64,000 bases of DNA from Paenibacillus_E allorhizoplanae (lineage in GTDB: Bacteria > Bacillota > Bacilli > Paenibacillales > NBRC-103111): the NCBI RefSeq assembly GCF_927798215.1, contig NZ_CAKMMW010000002.1:372001-436000 (forward strand), written 5' to 3'. Shown here one piece after another: positions 54,601 through 61,623 of the stretch. The notes under the pieces were generated by a model. It ran no database searches. It was not told where the DNA came from and saw only the letters and a program-made list of their open reading frames with translations. Within the stretch, counting starts at the first letter, position 1. Each line of letters starts with the position of its first letter. The translations under genes were made by a program, and so were the position numbers.

Positions 54601-55055
54601 ACAAGCGCAAGTGCTTGTTGATAGTAGCTTTCTTCCAGTTGTTCGAACGTCACGCCACCTGTCACAGACAAGGTCTTAGTTGTCGGTCCCATAGCACCTA
54701 CAACGTAACGTGGCCATTCCGGTGTCGAATATTTCTCAGCGGCAGCAATCGCCAATTTCGCAGCTGCGATGTTCAACTCCCGATGACGGTCTTGCAAATC
54801 GTATTCCGCCAGTACGACACTCGTCGTCCCGAACGTATTCGTTTCTATCATATCAGCGCCAGCGGCGAAATAAGCTTCATGAATTTTTTGAATAACATCT
54901 GGGCGTGTGACACATAGAATTTCATTACACCCATCGAGATCATCACTTCCGAAATCATCAGCAGTCAAGTCCTCTTGCTGAATCATCGTACCCATGGCAC
55001 CATCTAGGATCATAATCTTCTTCTTAAGCTGTTCTTGAATCGGTGGTTTCTTCAT
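51618..55055 (-). CDS. metH: Cobalamin-dependent methionine synthase
   Basis: 1145 aa. Homocysteine domain about 1-325 (DGAMGTMIQ, GLNCATGP, GGCCGTTPAH: three zinc cysteines), methyl-H4folate domain about 345-610 (VGERTNISGSRKF, MIDSTYD), B12 cap and Rossmann domains about 640-880 (KGDVHDIGKNLVE, the DxHxxG base-off His), and a C-terminal activation domain (YPISHLMPYVN; GYPACPNLEDQ). ATG at 55055 has AAAGGGAG seven bases upstream. No cobalamin or S-box riboswitch was seen in the short leader. Divergent from mtnD. Confidence 0.96.
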   Translation of the reverse strand: MKKPPIQEQLKKKIMILDGAMGTMIQQEDLTADDFGSDDLDGCNEILCVTRPDVIQKIHEAYFAAGADMIETNTFGTTSVVLAEYDLQDRHRELNIAAAKLAIAAAEKYSTPEWPRYVVGAMGPTTKTLSVTGGVTFEQLEESYYQQALALVETGVDAMLLETSQDTLNVKAGSIGIRRAFETLGVELPIMISGTIEPMGTTLAGQNIESFYISLEHLKPISMGLNCATGPEFMRDHIRTLSGIADTAISCYPNAGLPDENGHYHESPESLAKKMAGFAEQGWLNIAGGCCGTTPAHIQAMAETLANYKPRGEYGSHPPAISGIETVYIEPENRPIMVGERTNISGSRKFKRLIKEGKFEEGSEIARNQVKNGAHVIDINLQDTDIDEAYAVEEFMQEVVKKVKVPLMIDSTYDHIIELGLKYSQGKAIINSINLEDGESKFEGILPLIHRYGASVVCILIDERGQAVSRQAKIEVATRSYELLTGKYGMNPEDIIFDPNMFPVGSGDPQYIGSAVETIEGIKLIKEKYPLAKTILGLSNISFGLPDAGREVLNSVYLYHCTKAGLDYAIVNTEKLERYASIPDTERQLAEELIYNTNDDTLAKFVAHFREKKVEKKEKISNLSLEERLGSYVVEGTKEGLIPDLEIALQTYSPLEVINGPLMKGMEEVGRLFNGNELIVAEVLQSAEVMKASVNFLEPFMEKSETAVKGKIILATVKGDVHDIGKNLVEIILSNNGYKIINLGIKVPPEQIIEAYRKEQADAIGLSGLLVKSAQQMVITAQDLKTAGVDVPILVGGAALTRKFTKTRIQPEYEGVVLYAKDAMDGLDIANKLSDPEQRKRLIQELRESLESDVMDTGKKEEKLPQLTRVSSSAVSKDLPVQVPQDTDRHIMRDYPISHLMPYVNMQMLLGHHLGLKGKVEQLLSDKDSKALQLKDTVDSILHAAQHNGIIKAHGMYRFFPAQSNGNDVIIYDPQDTSKVLETFTFPRQDKEPYLCLADYLKSVESGEMDYVGFLLVTAGHDINELAKEWRDKGDYLKSHALQATALEVAEGFAERVHHIMRDVVGIADRVDMTMQERFGAKYIGQRFSFGYPACPNLEDQAKLFNLLKPEDIGVELTESFMMEPEASVSAIVFAHKEARYFNVG

Positions 55056-55206
55056 GTCAAGACTCCCTTTCAACTTTTCCTAAAGCAAAATATAAAAAAC
55101 GACAAATTATGTTAAGATTTAGTGTAACAGAATACGGCTTCTATGAAAAGATTTTGAATTATGATAAATTCCTATAGGTTTTATCGGAAAAAATTATATC
55201 CTTCCA

Positions 55207-55235
55207 TCGACAGTTAGCTTGATATCCTCTATAAT
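55207..55235 (+). promoter_or_regulatory. mtnD promoter
   Basis: TCGACA (55207-55212), a 17-bp spacer and TATAAT (55230-55235), about 35 bp before the GTG start. Confidence 0.7.
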
Positions 55236-55269
55236 ATGGTTATATTTATTAATGAAAGAGGGATGTAAC

Positions 55270-55809
55270 GTGGCACAAATTAGAATTCGAAATACAAATG
55301 AACGTATCGAGGGCGAAGATGAAGTTAAAGCCTTCTTAGATAGTCAAGAAGTCGTATACGAGCATTGGGATGCGAACAAACTTCCTGTAGCACTTCGCGA
55401 GAAATTCATTCTTAGCGATGAAGAAAAAGCAGAAATCATTTCCACTTATGAAGCTGAAATTAAAGATTTAGCTGCTAGACGCGGTTATGAAATTTGGGAT
55501 GTCATCTCCCTATCTGATGTAACTCCGAATATTGAAGAGCTTCTAAAAAAATTCGAACAAGTGCACACGCACACTGAAGATGAAATCCGCGCTATCGTTT
55601 CTGGAAAAGGAATTTTCATCATCAAATCCGAGGAACTTGGTTATTTCGATGTTGAACTTGAGCCAGGTGATGTAATCTCTGTTCCTGAAAACACGAATCA
55701 TTTCTTCACCTTGATGGATAACCGTGAAATCGTCGCTGTTCGCCTTTTCATCGAAAAAGATGGCTGGGTAGCTTACAACATTGATGATCCTGACTTTATT
55801 AAAGCATAA
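55270..55809 (+). CDS. mtnD: Acireductone dioxygenase
   Basis: 179 aa, cupin fold. Metal ligands: HTHTEDE (HxHxxxE, about 98-104) and the late His in VPENTNHFF. It opens the acireductone ring in the methionine salvage pathway. GTG at 55270 follows GAGGGATGTAAC; a longer frame upstream would span the promoter. The other salvage genes are not in the window; metH, which also makes methionine, is divergent. It is a single-gene unit with a strong terminator. Confidence 0.92.
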   Translation: MAQIRIRNTNERIEGEDEVKAFLDSQEVVYEHWDANKLPVALREKFILSDEEKAEIISTYEAEIKDLAARRGYEIWDVISLSDVTPNIEELLKKFEQVHTHTEDEIRAIVSGKGIFIIKSEELGYFDVELEPGDVISVPENTNHFFTLMDNREIVAVRLFIEKDGWVAYNIDDPDFIKA

Positions 55810-55824
55810 TTGTTACGTTAACAG

Positions 55825-55881
55825 AATAAAGCCCAATAGCACTTCAGACCATTGCGTCTTAAGTAGCTGTTGGGCTTTATT
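55825..55881. terminator. Bidirectional terminator between mtnD and the HAD gene
   Basis: AATAAAGCCCAA pairs perfectly with TTGGGCTTTATT, extended by AGC/GCT inside; T-rich on both sides. Confidence 0.88.
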
Positions 55882-55892
55882 TCTATACGAAA

Positions 55893-56690
55893 TTAACCAT
55901 TATTGATAATTGGTAAAATTTCTTGAAGTCGTGACACTTCATAAGCAGGTACGATCTCATCGCCACTTTGAAGCCCATGATGATTAATCCAAATGTTACG
56001 CATTCCAATGCTTCCTGATCCCAAAATATCTGTCGTCAGTTTATCCCCGATCATGATGCCTTCCTCCGCATTAATTTCAAGCAGATCCAGTGCATAATTG
56101 AAAATCGCCGCTGCTGGCTTTCCTTGTCCAAATTCTCCAGAAATCACGATATGATCAAAGTAAGCAGCAATCTTAGGAACCCCTGCTAGTTTCTCTTTTT
56201 GTAAATCCGGTGAACCATTCGTTAAAAGAAGAAGCTTGTAGTTGCCTTTCAACTCATCTAGAACACGGAATGTTTCTTCATATACATAGGGACGACTGCG
56301 GCGTTCGGCTGCAAACAATTCACCCAGCTTGTACCCTAACTCACGATCTTCAATCCCTAAACCTGCAAGCCCTCTGGTCCAAGATTCTGTGCGATAGCCA
56401 GGTGCTAGCTTCTCTAATTTGCGGAAGTTTTCATCCTCGCCTTGTGTGAAGTTAGCCCATAGTCCTTCAAACGGGTTAATCCCAATCATTTTGGTAAATG
56501 GGAACGTATCGAAAGATTCATATAAACTCCTTGCTTCTTTACGAACAGATGCTTCTAATTCCTCTGGGTTCAATCCATTAACTTGCTTCGCGGCTTCTGC
56601 GCATGTTGCAGCAAAAGCTTCCTCCACACTACGATCATCCCATAACAGTGTATCATCCAAATCAAATAGCACAGCTTTCAACGTCATCAT
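55893..56690 (-). CDS. HAD superfamily hydrolase
   Basis: 265 aa. FDLDDTLLWDD (DxDxT, about 9-19), LLLTNGSPDLQK, GQGKPAAAIF (Lys) and GIMIGDKLTTDI (GD...D) give a full HAD active site with a helical cap inserted at about 20-95. It looks like a YsaA/PynA-type phosphatase for small phosphorylated compounds. AGGGGAAATG precedes the double ATG. Confidence 0.9.
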   Translation of the reverse strand: MMTLKAVLFDLDDTLLWDDRSVEEAFAATCAEAAKQVNGLNPEELEASVRKEARSLYESFDTFPFTKMIGINPFEGLWANFTQGEDENFRKLEKLAPGYRTESWTRGLAGLGIEDRELGYKLGELFAAERRSRPYVYEETFRVLDELKGNYKLLLLTNGSPDLQKEKLAGVPKIAAYFDHIVISGEFGQGKPAAAIFNYALDLLEINAEEGIMIGDKLTTDILGSGSIGMRNIWINHHGLQSGDEIVPAYEVSRLQEILPIINNG

Positions 56691-56728
56691 TCATTTCCCC
56701 TTTGAATGTAGTATCTATTGTAGTAGGC

Positions 56729-56914
56729 TTATTTCTCTTCGTCAGTAAACTTTATGGAATCTAGTTGAACCTTCAGGTTACCCCTGAATGCATTAATATA
56801 GATTTTCCTTAGCTCATTTCGCTCATCAATCTCTGCATCCGTTAGGCCAACTGTCTTCGCTTTTCGAGCTAGTTCATTGATTCGCTCAATCGTCTTATCC
56901 ATGCTGTCACTCAT
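56729..56914 (-). CDS. DUF896 protein, YnzC-like
   Basis: 61 aa. MDKTIERINELARKAKT and the LRKIYINAFRGNLKVQLD end define DUF896 (B. subtilis YnzC). These are small helical hairpin proteins with unknown role, encoded in the lexA/yneA region of B. subtilis. ATG at 56914 has GGGAGG at the right spacing. It may be transcribed with the yneA-like gene from the LexA-controlled promoter, though a hairpin lies between. Confidence 0.88.
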   Translation of the reverse strand: MSDSMDKTIERINELARKAKTVGLTDAEIDERNELRKIYINAFRGNLKVQLDSIKFTDEEK

Positions 56915-56993
56915 TGTAATCCTCCCAGTCAAAATTTCAATATGAGTACTACTTTGCCATCACCGATTAGGATTGTCAAGGATGCAACGCAAA

Positions 56994-57021
56994 GAGACAT
57001 AGCAACAGACGGCTATGTCTC
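56994..57021 (-). terminator. Hairpin after the yneA-like gene
   Basis: A perfect 10-bp stem (GAGACATAGC and its complement) around 8 nt. Only a weak T-tract follows on the minus strand, so it may be a partial terminator before the DUF896 gene. Confidence 0.4.
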
Positions 57022-57055
57022 GAACAATCATCTATATAGTGAACTAGAAATTAGA

Positions 57056-57463
57056 TCAATAAGGTAGTAGTAGAACTTGCCCCTCTTGCAATGAACTGTT
57101 CGATAAGTGATTAAATGCTCTCAATTTCTCGATGTAAGAACGCGTGTTCTCACCCTTCTTTTTGTGAGCTTCTGCAATCCCCCAAAGTGTATCACCACTT
57201 TGAATAACAACCTTCTCGCTTTGAGTAGCTTGCGCTGATGGTTGCGCGGAAGTGATCGGTGTAGACACGGTAACAGTACCATCACCTGCATAGGCTTGCA
57301 CGATCGCACCGAACGAAAACACAGTTCCAAGAATTACTGCTATCAGCATGAAACGAAGTAGTAGCTTCGTATAACCCTGTTTTTTCGTCATCCCTTTGGA
57401 TGCATGAGCAGTACCACGAAGTGTTGTTGTTGTTCCGTTAGATTGTGAATAAGCCATATACAT
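57056..57463 (-). CDS. yneA: YneA-like SOS cell-division inhibitor with LysM domain
   Basis: About 135 aa: a cytosolic segment of about 40 residues, a membrane helix (LLLRFMLIAVILGTVFSFGAIV), a short linker and a LysM domain (VVIQSGDTLWGIAEAHKKKG to QEGQVLLLPY). B. subtilis YneA has the same membrane-plus-LysM plan and halts division during the SOS response. ATG at 57463 is chosen as its GGGGG site is 9 nt away. It is divergent from lexA and preceded by LexA boxes. The N-terminal cytosolic part is longer than I expect for YneA. Confidence 0.82.
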   Translation of the reverse strand: MYMAYSQSNGTTTTLRGTAHASKGMTKKQGYTKLLLRFMLIAVILGTVFSFGAIVQAYAGDGTVTVSTPITSAQPSAQATQSEKVVIQSGDTLWGIAEAHKKKGENTRSYIEKLRAFNHLSNSSLQEGQVLLLPY

Positions 57464-57476
57464 ATAATTCATCCCC

Positions 57477-57490
57477 CAAACATTTGTTCT
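57477..57490. promoter_or_regulatory. LexA-like box 1 (weaker)
   Basis: CAAACATTTGTTCT matches the dyad CGAACNNNNGTTCG at most positions; it lies near the yneA ribosome site. Confidence 0.55.
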
Positions 57491-57496
57491 GTTATT

Positions 57497-57525
57497 AGAA
57501 TAACACGAACACATGTTTGAGTCAA
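57497..57525 (-). promoter_or_regulatory. yneA promoter with LexA box in the spacer
   Basis: TTGACT (57520-57525), a 17-bp spacer and TATTCT (57497-57502) on the minus strand. The LexA box CGAACACATGTTTG (57506-57519) fills the spacer. Confidence 0.8.
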
Positions 57526-57533
57526 CCATTTCT

Positions 57534-57547
57534 CGAACTTATGTTTG
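57534..57547. promoter_or_regulatory. LexA-like box 3
   Basis: CGAACTTATGTTTG, just upstream of the lexA -35 region and overlapping its first bases. Confidence 0.7.
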
Positions 57548-57573
57548 TACGAACTCGGGTTCTATGTTATACT
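57545..57573 (+). promoter_or_regulatory. lexA promoter with LexA box in the spacer
   Basis: TTGTAC (57545-57550), a 17-bp spacer and TATACT (57568-57573). The box CGAACTCGGGTTCT (57550-57563) lies between the hexamers, as expected for autoregulation. Confidence 0.82.
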
Positions 57574-57608
57574 TTGGGTAATGATTCCCAGTATTGGAGT
57601 GATATCTT

Positions 57609-58226
57609 ATGAGTAAAATTTCGCAGCGTCAACAAGCAATAATGGAATTCATTAAGAACGAAGTGAAAGATAAGGGCTATCCGCCTTCCGTTCGTGAAAT
57701 CGGCGAAGCCGTTGGACTAGCCTCCAGTTCTACCGTACATGGCCATTTGGAACGTCTTGAGAAAAAAGGCATGATTCGTCGAGATCCTACCAAACCGCGT
57801 GCAATTGAAATTCTAGGGCTTGATGGTGCTGAATCCCAATTCGCTGTCTCCGTCGCTCGTGTTCCCCTTGTTGGTAAAGTAACGGCTGGTGTTCCTATTA
57901 CAGCCACTGAGAATATCGAAGATTATTTCCCACTTCCTTCAAGTATGGTTGGTGACAACAACGTGTTCATGCTTAGCATTATGGGTGACAGTATGATTGA
58001 AGCTGGTATTCATAATGGCGACTATGTCATCGTTAAACAACAACAAACAGCGAACAACGGTGATATCGTTGTCGCAATGACAGAAGATGATGAAGCTACT
58101 GTTAAGCGTTTCTACAAAGAGAAGGATCATATTCGCCTTCAACCTGAGAACTCCGCTTTACAACCCATTCTTTTGAAGAATGTAACGATCCTTGGACGTG
58201 TAATTGGCTTGTTCCGGGATATGTAA
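57609..58226 (+). CDS. lexA: LexA repressor
   Basis: 205 aa. An N-terminal winged helix (SQRQQAIMEFI to GLASSSTVHGHLERLEKKGMI), the Ala-Gly self-cleavage site in KVTAGVPI, Ser in MGDSMIEAGI and Lys in DEATVKRFY (the serine-lysine dyad). It represses SOS genes and cuts itself when RecA is active. The start has GGAG nine bases upstream. Autoregulated through boxes in its promoter; divergent from yneA. Confidence 0.97.
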   Translation: MSKISQRQQAIMEFIKNEVKDKGYPPSVREIGEAVGLASSSTVHGHLERLEKKGMIRRDPTKPRAIEILGLDGAESQFAVSVARVPLVGKVTAGVPITATENIEDYFPLPSSMVGDNNVFMLSIMGDSMIEAGIHNGDYVIVKQQQTANNGDIVVAMTEDDEATVKRFYKEKDHIRLQPENSALQPILLKNVTILGRVIGLFRDM

Positions 58227-58245
58227 GAACGGCAGATAACAAATA

Positions 58246-58292
58246 AAGCAAGGCTCTCAAAGTGAACTTTCACTTGAGAGCCTTGCTTTTTA
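58246..58292 (+). terminator. lexA terminator
   Basis: AAGCAAGGCTCTCAA pairs with TTGAGAGCCTTGCTT around 13 nt, followed by Ts. Confidence 0.92.
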
Positions 58293-58408
58293 CCACATAA
58301 GAATTTATTAGTTTCCAGTACCCTGAAGAACAAATTCTTATTGGCGATAAAAACAACCTCTAAACGCGGTCGCTCATCCAAGGACTTCGATAGAAGTTTT
58401 TCTCACAT

Positions 58409-59647
58409 TCAAAACGTCAATACCCAGTTCCCCGCACGGAAGATCGGTTCGATCGTCCCATCCACTAATTCCCCATCGATTTCAAGCTCCGCAGAACCAA
58501 TCATGAAGTCTACATGTATCAAGGAGCTGTTCCCTCCGCGAGCCTTCAGCTCTGCATTTGACAACTTGGTACCATCCTTCAAATTAATCGGATAGCAGCT
58601 ACCCAACGCTAAGTGACAAGAAGCATTCTCGTCAATGCCAGTGTTGTAGAAAATACGATTTAGATTAGAAATCGGAGAATCAAACGGTACAAGTGCAACC
58701 TCACCTAAATACCTCGCACCTTCATCCATATCCAGTAAACGTGCCAAATGGTCATAACCTACCTCCGCTTGGAAGTCCACAACCTTGCCCGCCTCGAACG
58801 TAAAGGTAAACCGATCCACTAATGCGCCATTAATATTCAGTGGCATTGTACTCGCTACCGTTCCACTAACACCTGTTCGGTTTGGAATGGTGAACACTTC
58901 TTCGGTCGGCATATTCGCTACATAGCGGACACCGCGAGCGTTCTCGTTATCTCCACCTAGCCAAATATGACCTTCCGGCAGCTCGACACGCAAATCCGTA
59001 CCCGTTGCCCGATATCGCAAAGCTTTATAGCTTCTTTCATTCAATAAGCTATGCGTGGCCTTCAGCGTATCCAAATGGGACTGCCAAGCTACCACGGGGT
59101 TCTCTTCATATACACGGTTAATTTTGAAAATAGCATCCCACATCGCAGGAATACGCTGCTCCTCGGGCAAATCCGCATACACAATCGAAGCCCACGCTTC
59201 TGTAGGAGCTTTAATTAAACACCAGCTAAATTCTCCCGTACGCACATAGTGCTGATACTTGGCTCTTGCCGTTGATGCTGCTTTGGAAGCTCTTGAAATC
59301 AGACTGGCTTCAATACCATCGTATAAATTCGGATTCGGTACCTTAATGTTCAATAAGGCTCCTCCGTTTTCAACAAATCGTTCGAGCATCGTCGTGTACC
59401 ACTCCGGGTAATAGTCCATTGAATCTTCTGATGCATAATCAAATTTATTCCGCGTAACGACATCATCCTGCCAATGCACATGGACATAATTTGCCCCAGC
59501 CTCATACGCTTTCTGAACGATTAATCTGGTTAAATCCAACGTTTCTATGGGAGCTTCAACCAACAAATCTTGACCTTTATTCAAGTTAACCCCGATCCGG
59601 ATTACTAACTCTGCATACTTCTCTAAATTTCGATTGAAATTGTCCAT
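58409..59647 (-). CDS. M29 family aminopeptidase (AmpS/PepS-like)
   Basis: 412 aa, usual size. EEVFTIPNRTGVSGTV (metal Glu), ARYLGEVALVP, FYNTGIDENASCHLALG and SLIHVDFMIGSAELEIDG give the M29 metal and catalytic pattern. A broad cytosolic aminopeptidase role is likely. GGAGAATAATTG precedes the ATG. It follows the glnA terminator and so is a separate unit. Confidence 0.93.
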   Translation of the reverse strand: MDNFNRNLEKYAELVIRIGVNLNKGQDLLVEAPIETLDLTRLIVQKAYEAGANYVHVHWQDDVVTRNKFDYASEDSMDYYPEWYTTMLERFVENGGALLNIKVPNPNLYDGIEASLISRASKAASTARAKYQHYVRTGEFSWCLIKAPTEAWASIVYADLPEEQRIPAMWDAIFKINRVYEENPVVAWQSHLDTLKATHSLLNERSYKALRYRATGTDLRVELPEGHIWLGGDNENARGVRYVANMPTEEVFTIPNRTGVSGTVASTMPLNINGALVDRFTFTFEAGKVVDFQAEVGYDHLARLLDMDEGARYLGEVALVPFDSPISNLNRIFYNTGIDENASCHLALGSCYPINLKDGTKLSNAELKARGGNSSLIHVDFMIGSAELEIDGELVDGTIEPIFRAGNWVLTF

Positions 59648-59671
59648 AGTTCAATTATTCTCCTTCGCATT

Positions 59672-59712
59672 AAAAAGCCCATCAGTTCTCATAGACGAGA
59701 CTGACGGGCTTT
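59672..59712 (-). terminator. glnA terminator
   Basis: AAAGCCCGTCAGT pairs with ACTGATGGGCTTT (one wobble) around 13 nt, with five Ts on the minus strand. Confidence 0.9.
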
Positions 59713-59738
59713 AGTTATCTAATTGTCATGTTCAAAAC

Positions 59739-61079
59739 CTAGTACAGAGACAGGTATTGATCTCTTTCCCATTGGTGAACTTGAGTGCGGTACATGTCCC
59801 ACTCAATTTCTTTCAATTCATAGAAATGTGCTAGCGCATGCTCCCCGAGCGTATCGCAGACAACATCATCACGAAGCAACTCGTCTAAAGCTTGTTTCAA
59901 GTTAAGAGGCAAGCTAGGAATGCCTTCAGCTTCACGCTCTTCTTCTGTCATCACATAAATGTTGCGATCTGTTGGCGGAGGAAGCTGCATTTTGTTCTTA
60001 ATGCCATCTAAACCAGCTGCTAGCATAACAGCAAGAGCTAAGTAAGGATTTGCCGCTGGATCCGGGTTTCGAACTTCAACACGTGTGCTAAGACCGCGGG
60101 AAGCTGGGATACGAATCATTGGGCTGCGGTTACTAGCAGACCAAGCTACATAGCAAGGCGCTTCATAACCAGGAACCAGACGTTTGTATGAGTTAACAGT
60201 TGGGTTCGTAATAGCAGCGAAAGAACGCGCATGACGAAGTACACCAGCCATATATTGTCTTGCAACCGTGCTCAAGCCTAATTTGTCGCTCTCATCGTAG
60301 AAGGCATTCGTATCACCCTTGAACAAGGATTGGTGACAATGCATACCAGATCCATTCATACCGAACAATGGCTTCGGCATAAATGTAGCATGCAAACCAT
60401 GCTGTCTAGCTACCGTTTTTACAACTAGTTTGAACGTTTGAATTTGGTCAGCAGCTTTAATCGCATCTGCATATTTAAAGTCGATTTCGTGCTGGCCTGG
60501 CGCTACTTCATGGTGAGAAGCTTCGATTTCAAAGCCCATTTCTTCCAGAGTTAGCACGATATCACGACGGCAGTTTTCCCCAAGATCCATCGGTGCCAAA
60601 TCGAAGTATCCACCTTGGTCATTCAATTCCGTTGTTGGATTTCCTTTGTCATCTGTTTTGAACAAGAAGAATTCTGGTTCAGGTCCAACGTTCATTGCTG
60701 TGTAGCCCATTTCTTCTGCTTGCTTCAACGCATTTTTCAAAATAGCGCGCGGATCTCCAGCGAACGGAGTTCCGTCTGGCATATAGATATCGCAGATCAA
60801 ACGAGCAACTTTGCTCTCCGTTACCCATGGGAAAATAACCCATGTATCTAAATCGGGATACAAATACATATCCGATTCTTCAATTCGCACATACCCTTCG
60901 ATGGAAGATCCATCGAACATCATTTTATTATCAAGCGCTTTCTCAAGCTGGCTCAAAGGAATTTCAACGTTCTTAATACTGCCCATCAAGTCTGTGAATT
61001 GCAAACGGATAAAGCGAACGTTTTCAGCTTTGGCAATGCGAAGAATATCTTCTTTGGAGTAGTTATTGTTGTAAGTCAC
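59739..61079 (-). CDS. glnA: Type I glutamine synthetase
   Basis: 446 aa, GSI-alpha length. MFDGSSIEGYVRIEESDM, the NVGPEPEFFLF Glu ligands, GQHEIDFKYA, FGMNGSGMHCHQSL, the VNSYKRLVPGYEAPCY region and the NRSPMIRIPA loop are all present. It condenses glutamate and ammonia. The Glu-flap and feedback-control Arg typical of Bacillus enzymes cannot be judged without alignment. GTG at 61079 has AGAGGAG nine bases upstream. Co-transcribed with glnR (38-bp gap). Confidence 0.97.
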   Translation of the reverse strand: MTYNNNYSKEDILRIAKAENVRFIRLQFTDLMGSIKNVEIPLSQLEKALDNKMMFDGSSIEGYVRIEESDMYLYPDLDTWVIFPWVTESKVARLICDIYMPDGTPFAGDPRAILKNALKQAEEMGYTAMNVGPEPEFFLFKTDDKGNPTTELNDQGGYFDLAPMDLGENCRRDIVLTLEEMGFEIEASHHEVAPGQHEIDFKYADAIKAADQIQTFKLVVKTVARQHGLHATFMPKPLFGMNGSGMHCHQSLFKGDTNAFYDESDKLGLSTVARQYMAGVLRHARSFAAITNPTVNSYKRLVPGYEAPCYVAWSASNRSPMIRIPASRGLSTRVEVRNPDPAANPYLALAVMLAAGLDGIKNKMQLPPPTDRNIYVMTEEEREAEGIPSLPLNLKQALDELLRDDVVCDTLGEHALAHFYELKEIEWDMYRTQVHQWERDQYLSLY

Positions 61080-61117
61080 GCGTGCATTCTCCTCTCAAAT
61101 GTAAGCGATTTGGCAAC

Positions 61118-61528
61118 CTATTTGTAAAATCTGGAAAGCTGGCCTTGAATCAGTGAAACCTGGTCCGGGCGTTTACCCCCGCCAATCAATTGCTGCTTCA
61201 GCATTTTGTGCAATTGAGAGTCGGTTAATTCCTTACGCTTCACTTCCGTGTGCTCGTTAAGAATAGTTGCATCTTCAGAATCCTTATCTACAGGGATAAG
61301 AACCTGCTTGATACCCGCAATGTTAACACCTTTTTCAATCAAATCTTTAATCTCAAGAAGACGTTCCACGTCATTAAACGAATAGAGCCGTTGATTTCCA
61401 GCTGTTCTAGCTGGGATGATTAATTCGTGTTGCTCATAGTAACGAATTTGTCTTGCCGTTAGATCTGTCAGCTTCATGACGATCCCAATGGGGAATAACG
61501 CCATATTCCTACGTATTTCATCACTCAT
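61118..61528 (-). CDS. glnR: GlnR nitrogen regulator (MerR family)
   Basis: 136 aa. MALFPIGIVMKLTDLTARQIRYYEQHELI (MerR helix-turn-helix; AGNQRLYS wing), then a dimer helix and a C-terminal tail (SLIQGQLSRFYK) of the kind that lets feedback-inhibited GlnA activate it. ATG at 61528 has AGGAG eight bases upstream. It should repress this glnRA operon in good nitrogen; an operator lies upstream. Confidence 0.95.
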   Translation of the reverse strand: MSDEIRRNMALFPIGIVMKLTDLTARQIRYYEQHELIIPARTAGNQRLYSFNDVERLLEIKDLIEKGVNIAGIKQVLIPVDKDSEDATILNEHTEVKRKELTDSQLHKMLKQQLIGGGKRPDQVSLIQGQLSRFYK

Positions 61529-61563
61529 GCTAATCACTCCTGGTCAGTAAGTACCTCATTCTC

Positions 61564-61592
61564 ATTGTACCTTTCTAACAAAAACGTGTCAA
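61564..61592 (-). promoter_or_regulatory. glnRA promoter
   Basis: TTGACA (61587-61592), a 17-bp spacer and TACAAT (61564-61569) on the minus strand, close to a perfect SigA promoter. Confidence 0.85.
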
Positions 61593-61596
61593 GGAG

Positions 61597-61613
61597 TGTC
61601 AGGTTTGTTCACA
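61597..61613. promoter_or_regulatory. GlnR operator
   Basis: On the minus strand TGTGA-N7-TGACA (TGTGAACAAACCTGACA) fits the known GlnR/TnrA consensus TGTNAN7TNACA exactly. It abuts the -35 box of the glnRA promoter. Confidence 0.8.
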
Positions 61614-61623
61614 GTTTAAATTT

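Noticed and set aside
55056..55269. Cobalamin or S-box riboswitch upstream of metH or mtnD
   Set aside because: The interval is short, AT-rich and lacks the conserved boxes; the mtnD leader is only about 30 nt.
58297..58341. 10-bp inverted repeat between lexA and the M29 gene
   Set aside because: Large loop and weak T-tract; the lexA terminator already sits beside it, so no separate function is supported.
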